From: Niastella sp.
GTDB taxonomy: Bacteria; Bacteroidota; Bacteroidia; Chitinophagales; Chitinophagaceae
DNA length: 64,000 nucleotides
Reading direction: 5' to 3'
Assembly (NCBI GenBank): GCA_017744515.1
Contig: JAGIBF010000018.1
Coordinates: forward strand, 1-64,000
Positions 59,927 to 64,000 of this stretch are shown piece by piece. The position numbers were made by a program, and so were the translations under genes. Numbering within the stretch: position 1 is the first letter of the stretch; every line of letters starts with the position of its first letter. The notes beneath the pieces were generated by a model. That model did no database searches. It had not been told where the DNA came from and saw only the letters and a list, made by a program, of their open reading frames with translations.

Positions 59927-60904
59927 TTATCCCTTCATTTCCCACACCAATGCGCTGGCGCCTAAGATGGCGGCATCTGCCTCTTTCAGTTCGGAGAACA
60001 GCAGCTTGATCTTGTTCTGAAAAATAGGCAGCATGTTCTTCTCCATATGCTCACGTGTAGGCTTCAGGATGAGGTCGCCAGCCTTGGTCATACCTCCAAA
60101 GAGGATGATGGCCTCAGGAGACGAGAACATCACGAAATTGGCCAGCGCCAGGCCGAGCACCTTGCCGGTAAACTCATATACTTCCTGCGCCAGTTTATCG
60201 CCCTGGATAGCGCAATCGTAGACGATGCGGCTATCGATCTCTTCTTTGGCGTAGTTGCGCAAGAGACTATCGCGGTGTGGATCTTTTTCGAGAAACTCTA
60301 TAGCGGTGAGGGCTACCCCGGTTGCAGAAGCGTACGCTTCCAGCGAACCGTGCAGGCCGGTGCCTTTGTGTTTACGTCCGTCGGGGATGATGGTGGTATG
60401 ACCCAGCTCACCGGCAAAGCCGTCGTGGCCGTAGATCAGCTGGCCATTGGCAACAATGCCGCTGCCCACACCAGTGCCCAGGGTGATCATGATGAAATCC
60501 TTCATGCCACGGGCCACGCCATACATCATTTCACCTACAGCCGCCGCATTGGCGTCGTTGGTGAGCGAGCAGGGTACCATGAACTTGCCGGTCATCAGCT
60601 GCACTAAGGGAATAACGCCTTTCCAGGGAAGGTTGGGAGCGTACTCGATGGTGCCGTTGTAGTAATTGCCATTGGGGGCGCCAATGCCAATACCTTTTAT
60701 AGCACCAATGCCGCCCACCTCTTCAATGGCAGGTTGCAAAGCCTCATACAGCTCATTGATGTAATCGGTAACATTATTGTGCTTCCTGGTGGAAATAGCG
60801 CCGCGGTACGAGATATCACCACGATGATCAACGATGCCAAATACAGTATTGGTGCCACCAATATCGATCCCAATTGCAAGCTCTTGACGCTGACTGATTG
60901 CCAT
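59927..60904 (-). CDS. ROK-family sugar kinase (glucokinase type) lacking the zinc cysteines
   Basis: 325 residues. The phosphate loop is LAIGIDIGGTNTVFGIV, with GIGAPNGNYYNGTIEYAPNLPWKG, LTNDANAAAVGEM, ITLGTGVGSGIVANGQL and GHDGFAGELGHTTI as further ROK blocks. The Cys-rich zinc loop normally written GR.CxCGxxGCxE is replaced by GRKHKGTGLHGSLEAYASAT, so zinc binding is probably lost while the catalytic Asp and Glu remain. The likely reaction is ATP-dependent phosphorylation of glucose or a related sugar. It lies downstream of a sugar permease, separated by a terminator hairpin. Confidence 0.88.
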   Translation of the reverse strand: MAISQRQELAIGIDIGGTNTVFGIVDHRGDISYRGAISTRKHNNVTDYINELYEALQPAIEEVGGIGAIKGIGIGAPNGNYYNGTIEYAPNLPWKGVIPLVQLMTGKFMVPCSLTNDANAAAVGEMMYGVARGMKDFIMITLGTGVGSGIVANGQLIYGHDGFAGELGHTTIIPDGRKHKGTGLHGSLEAYASATGVALTAIEFLEKDPHRDSLLRNYAKEEIDSRIVYDCAIQGDKLAQEVYEFTGKVLGLALANFVMFSSPEAIILFGGMTKAGDLILKPTREHMEKNMLPIFQNKIKLLFSELKEADAAILGASALVWEMKG

Positions 60905-60917
60905 GATTAGTTATTAT

Positions 60918-60944
60918 ATAAAAATACCCCCGCTGGAGCGGGGG
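60918..60944 (-). terminator. Hairpin terminator between the permease and the ROK kinase
   Basis: On the minus strand a GC-rich stem CCCCCGCT / AGCGGGGG is followed by TATTTTTA. It lies after the permease stop and before the kinase start, so read-through or a second promoter must feed the kinase. Confidence 0.7.
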
Positions 60945-60969
60945 CGAAATTACAAATTATTTTGGTTGA

Positions 60970-62781
60970 TCAATGCCCTCCTGCACTTACTTCTGCATCG
61001 TAATCTATTCCTTGTCTCTTGAGTGCTCTCTTTACAAAAAAAGCAAACAGAACAAGGTAGATGAAGCATAATAGCGCTATCAGGTACGATTGATGAATAC
61101 CGATGATGTCGGCCAGTTTACCCTGGATGGGAGGAATAATAGCGCCACCAAGGATCATCATAATGAGGAATGCTGAACCCTGGGGGGTATACTTCCCAAG
61201 ACCGGCAATGGCCAGAGAGAATATAGAAGGCCACATGATAGAACAGGCGAGACCTCCGCTCAGGAATGCATAAATGGCGATCTGTCCGCTTGTCATTATA
61301 CCGACCAGCATCGAAGCCACGCCCAACAGACCAAATAACAGCAGCGTTTTAGCAGGCTTATCACCACTGAAATAAGCGGCAGCCATTTGGATCAATACAC
61401 ATATAAAATACCATTTCAGCGGAGCTACGTTGTGACCGGCCAGTGAAGTAAGGCCCATCACGATGCCCAAAGCTACCAATGGAATAATAAACTTCAGTAT
61501 AACCTTTGCTTTATCACTAAGGTTGAAAGCGCCGATAGCGCCAGTCCACCTGCCGATCATAAGACTTCCCCAGAACATGGCAACAAAAGGAGCAACTTCA
61601 GAAGACTGATAACCGCCAAATTCCTTTTGCTTTAATAATTCGCCCAGGTTACTGCCAATAGCTACCTCAACACCTACATACACGAAAATGGCAAGCATAC
61701 CCAATACCAGTTGAGGATATTGCATAGCGCCCCAGCCCTCTTTCTTCTTTTGAGCGATCGCATTGCAGGTAGGTAATCCGATTATAATTAACGCCAGGGC
61801 GCCCAGCAGCCAATAAAGCCTTTTTTGTTCCAATGGCTTCTTGATCGCACCTGCCTCATCCATTTGAGGTTTTATCTTTTCATTCAGAGCAGCTATCTGT
61901 GCAAAAATGGCTGTCTTTTCTTCCTGAGACTTACCCTGTACAGAACATTCCAGGTCTGCTATCTGCTGCTTTTCCTGCTCCACCGTTTTTTCGATAGCCG
62001 CCATTTGAGCAACTTCTGGTGATTTATAACTGGAGAATACAGGAACAAAAACAAGGATCAACAAGCCGGTAATGATCAACATGGCGCCAAGTGCTTTTCC
62101 TGCTTTTTCAGGCCTTTCATCATTTTTACCGGCGGGAACCTTTTTGGAAAATCCAAATAAAGCCGCAGCCCCTATAAATAACGCGCCTACGAAAATATAT
62201 AGATTGATAACCTTATTGAGCGGCAGGTTTGCAATTTCCTGGTCACATACCGCCTTTGCCGATCCAAACAAAGCGAGCGCTACTACGAGAGGGCCAATAG
62301 TGGTTCCGAAAGAGTTGACGCCTCCACCGAGGTTTACCCGGGTATTACCTGTTGAAGGATCTCCCAGTGTGATTGCAAAAGGTTGTGCTCCCGTTTGCTG
62401 AAGAGAAAAGCCCAGCGCTACGATAAACAGACCTATCAACATACCTGCAAAACTATTGCCTTTAACTGCCACGATCATTGCGGCTGCTCCCAGCGCAGAA
62501 AACAATAAGCCATATACGATACTTTTTTTATATCCCCACTTGCCCACCAGGTCTGTGCCCCTGAGAGCCCCATAAGTAAATAAGATCAACGCTCCTACAT
62601 AATAGGCAAGATAAAAAGCAAAGTCAATTAACTGACTTTGGAACTGATCGAGATGAAAATAGTGCTTACAGAAAGGAATGAAAACACTATTGCCAGCGGC
62701 GATAAAGCCCCAGAAAAAGAAAACAGTAACCAAAGTACTTAGCGCGCCATAATTGGTTGGTTGTTTGGCTTGTTGACTCAT
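60970..62781 (-). CDS. FucP/GluP-type MFS sugar permease with a coiled-coil insert
   Basis: 603 residues, longer than the usual 420-450. Twelve or more helices are seen, with the FucP-class signatures (FFFWGFIAAGNSVFIPFCK, LGFSLQQTGAQPFAITLGDP, AFLSGGLACSIMWPSIFSLA, GKYTPQGSAFLIMMILGGA). Between about residues 252 and 318 a charged coiled coil (AAIEKTVEQEKQQIADLEC) is inserted in the long central loop, flanked by two extra hydrophobic segments. The protein should import glucose, galactose or fucose by proton symport. Next to the ROK kinase it forms an uptake-phosphorylation pair. Confidence 0.88.
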   Translation of the reverse strand: MSQQAKQPTNYGALSTLVTVFFFWGFIAAGNSVFIPFCKHYFHLDQFQSQLIDFAFYLAYYVGALILFTYGALRGTDLVGKWGYKKSIVYGLLFSALGAAAMIVAVKGNSFAGMLIGLFIVALGFSLQQTGAQPFAITLGDPSTGNTRVNLGGGVNSFGTTIGPLVVALALFGSAKAVCDQEIANLPLNKVINLYIFVGALFIGAAALFGFSKKVPAGKNDERPEKAGKALGAMLIITGLLILVFVPVFSSYKSPEVAQMAAIEKTVEQEKQQIADLECSVQGKSQEEKTAIFAQIAALNEKIKPQMDEAGAIKKPLEQKRLYWLLGALALIIIGLPTCNAIAQKKKEGWGAMQYPQLVLGMLAIFVYVGVEVAIGSNLGELLKQKEFGGYQSSEVAPFVAMFWGSLMIGRWTGAIGAFNLSDKAKVILKFIIPLVALGIVMGLTSLAGHNVAPLKWYFICVLIQMAAAYFSGDKPAKTLLLFGLLGVASMLVGIMTSGQIAIYAFLSGGLACSIMWPSIFSLAIAGLGKYTPQGSAFLIMMILGGAIIPPIQGKLADIIGIHQSYLIALLCFIYLVLFAFFVKRALKRQGIDYDAEVSAGGH

Positions 62782-62926
62782 GCAGAACCGTTTTAGCAGT
62801 TGTTAGTAAAAATTTTTTAAAAGTAGTTGTTTTTTGCCTTCACCGCTATGAAGAGGCTAAAATTTATAAGTTATGCAAGGAATAAGGCCGCAAATGTAGG
62901 TTTTGTAATAAAATGTTATTTAAGAT

Positions 62927-62986
62927 GTCACCCTGAGCTTGTTTGTCACCCTGAGTCTTGTTTGTCACCCTGAGCCTGTCGAAGGG
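62927..62986. repeat. REP-like repeat with two truncated tandem copies
   Basis: GTCACCCTGAGCTT, GTCACCCTGAGTCTT and GTCACCCTGAGCCTGTCG-AAGGG follow each other, joined by GTTT. The last copy is full, the first two are truncated after the CTT. They occupy the roughly 320-bp gap between the permease and glycogen synthase genes, which shows no other feature apart from AT-rich sequence. Confidence 0.75.
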
Positions 62987-63107
62987 TACTTGTTGCCTTT
63001 TTCCCGACGCATAGCAATTCTTTCATCTTTTTTATTACCTGTGCAACAATGAATCAAAATCCTTCCTAAATTGACAGGGATTTATGCACACCAATTGTTA
63101 GAACAGC

Positions 63108-64000
63108 ATGGAGATCTTACACGTTAGCGCAGAATGTTATCCCGTGGCCAAGGCAGGTGGATTGGGCGATGTAGTGGGTGCTTTACCTAAATACCTTAAT
63201 GAAGCAGGGCATATCGCCAAAGTGGTGATGCCCATGTACCGTACAAAATTCCTGTACGCCAACCAGTGGGAAGTGGTCCACAAGGGCAATACCAACCTGG
63301 GTAACTACTGGTTCGACTTCACCATTATCAAAGAAGCGACCAACAAGCTGGGCTTCGATCTTTACCTCGTAGATATCAATGGCCTGCTCGACAGAGAAAA
63401 GGTATATGGGTATAGTGACGATACCGAGCGCTTTACCGCCTTCCAGATCGCTGTACTGGACTGGATAAATGCCTGGCAGCATAAGCCGGACATAATCCAT
63501 GTGCACGACCACCATACAGCCTTGATCCCCTTCATGCTGAAATACTGTCACAAATACCAGCCGATATCCGGCATACGTACTGTACTCACCATCCACAACG
63601 CCGAATACCAGGGATGGATGGGATGGAACCGGGGTACTTTTATACCTTCTTATGACACCTGGCGCTGGGGCTTGCTGGAATGGAACAAGACCATCAACCC
63701 ATTGGCCAGCGGTATCAAGTGCGCCGATAAAGTCACAACCGTAAGCCCCAGCTACATGCAGGAGCTCAGGTACATGAGCAATGGGCTTGAGGCCCTCTTC
63801 GAATATGAAAAAGGAAAATGTTCCGGCATACTGAACGGCATCGACGTAAAAGTGTGGGACCCGCAGGTCGACGAATACCTGGTACACCGGTATTCGCTGG
63901 AAGATATGGAAGCCGGCAAGGCCAAGAATAAAATGCAGCTGTGCGACCAGTTTTCCCTCGACTTCGATAAGCCCCTCATCGGATTTATCGGCAGGCTGGT
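63108..64000 (+). CDS. glgA: Glycogen synthase, 5' part
   Basis: 297 codons are visible before the window ends; no stop is reached. GlgA elongates alpha-1,4-glucan from ADP-glucose in the cytoplasm. The N-terminus has the ADP-glucose lysine motif (VSAECYPVAKAGGLGD), IHVHDHHTALIPFMLK, TVLTIHNAEYQGW, CADKVTTVSPSYMQEL and ILNGIDVKVWDP, and the beginning of the second GT-B domain (PLIGFIGRLV). The start MEILHVSAECYPV fits the family. It may use sugar from the adjacent uptake and kinase genes. Confidence 0.93.
   Translation, partial: MEILHVSAECYPVAKAGGLGDVVGALPKYLNEAGHIAKVVMPMYRTKFLYANQWEVVHKGNTNLGNYWFDFTIIKEATNKLGFDLYLVDINGLLDREKVYGYSDDTERFTAFQIAVLDWINAWQHKPDIIHVHDHHTALIPFMLKYCHKYQPISGIRTVLTIHNAEYQGWMGWNRGTFIPSYDTWRWGLLEWNKTINPLASGIKCADKVTTVSPSYMQELRYMSNGLEALFEYEKGKCSGILNGIDVKVWDPQVDEYLVHRYSLEDMEAGKAKNKMQLCDQFSLDFDKPLIGFIGRL

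Overview
The window reads as chromosomal DNA of a Bacteroidota bacterium, most probably of the Chitinophagaceae type (family-level inference, no marker search was possible). The evidence is a TonB/OMP_b-brl_3 receptor, a type IX secretion (T9SS) C-terminal sorting domain, many SpI/SpII signal peptides on beta-rich proteins, DUF4407, DUF2851 and SirB1-like proteins, a UbiA-type prenyltransferase of the Bacteroidota GGGP-synthase-like class, and promoters of the TTTG / TANNTTTG type (clearest in front of tRNA-His and topA). No rRNA, insertion sequence, prophage or CRISPR array is visible.

Layout. 0-1 kb: 3' end of a Gfo/Idh/MocA oxidoreductase. 1.1-4.1 kb: a four-gene ECF sigma / anti-sigma cassette whose first gene fuses a thioredoxin domain to a beta-barrel. 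4.2-9.3 kb (minus strand): Dps, a SirB1-like protein, a YcxB-like protein and topoisomerase I. 9.5-13.3 kb: 5-oxoprolinase operon pxpB-pxpC-pxpA plus an NRAMP-fold permease. 13.3-16.5 kb: six small secreted, lipoprotein or membrane genes of unknown role. 16.6-20.4 kb: DUF4407 protein, a small membrane protein, an SGNH hydrolase and a di-haem cytochrome c peroxidase. 20.7-36.2 kb: a 15 kb surface/polymorphic-toxin island (beta-helix protein, 2719-residue CARDB/MBG adhesin, RHS protein with a toxin tip, a candidate immunity gene, a T9SS-sorted protein). 36.2-44 kb (minus): TPR-like and lipocalin-like small proteins, a TonB-type receptor, DUF445, and a TlpA-like thioredoxin under a perfect 40-bp palindrome. 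44.4 kb: tRNA-His. 44.6-49.2 kb: Prc protease, KdsC, UbiA prenyltransferase, Maf. 49.3-56.5 kb: accessory lipoproteins, DUF2851, OsmC, a beta-barrel, LipA, a phosphodiester glycosidase. 56.5-59.5 kb: a ubiquitin-like small protein ending in Gly-Gly next to a DUF4132 protein. 59.5-62.8 kb (minus): ROK sugar kinase and FucP/GluP-type sugar permease, i.e. sugar uptake and phosphorylation. 63.1 kb to the edge: glycogen synthase, truncated by the window.

The most interesting items are (i) the two-gene pair in which a beta-grasp/ubiquitin-like protein with a terminal LVGG precedes DUF4132 by 5 bp; (ii) the RHS toxin tip, with a pattern compatible with an ADP-ribosyltransferase, and its AT-rich downstream gene; (iii) the five-gene surface island in which only the last protein carries a visible T9SS signal; (iv) a REP-like palindrome family with copies at three places in the window, one of them translated in frame inside a DUF445 protein; (v) a double-dyad operator-like palindrome in front of the TlpA-like gene.
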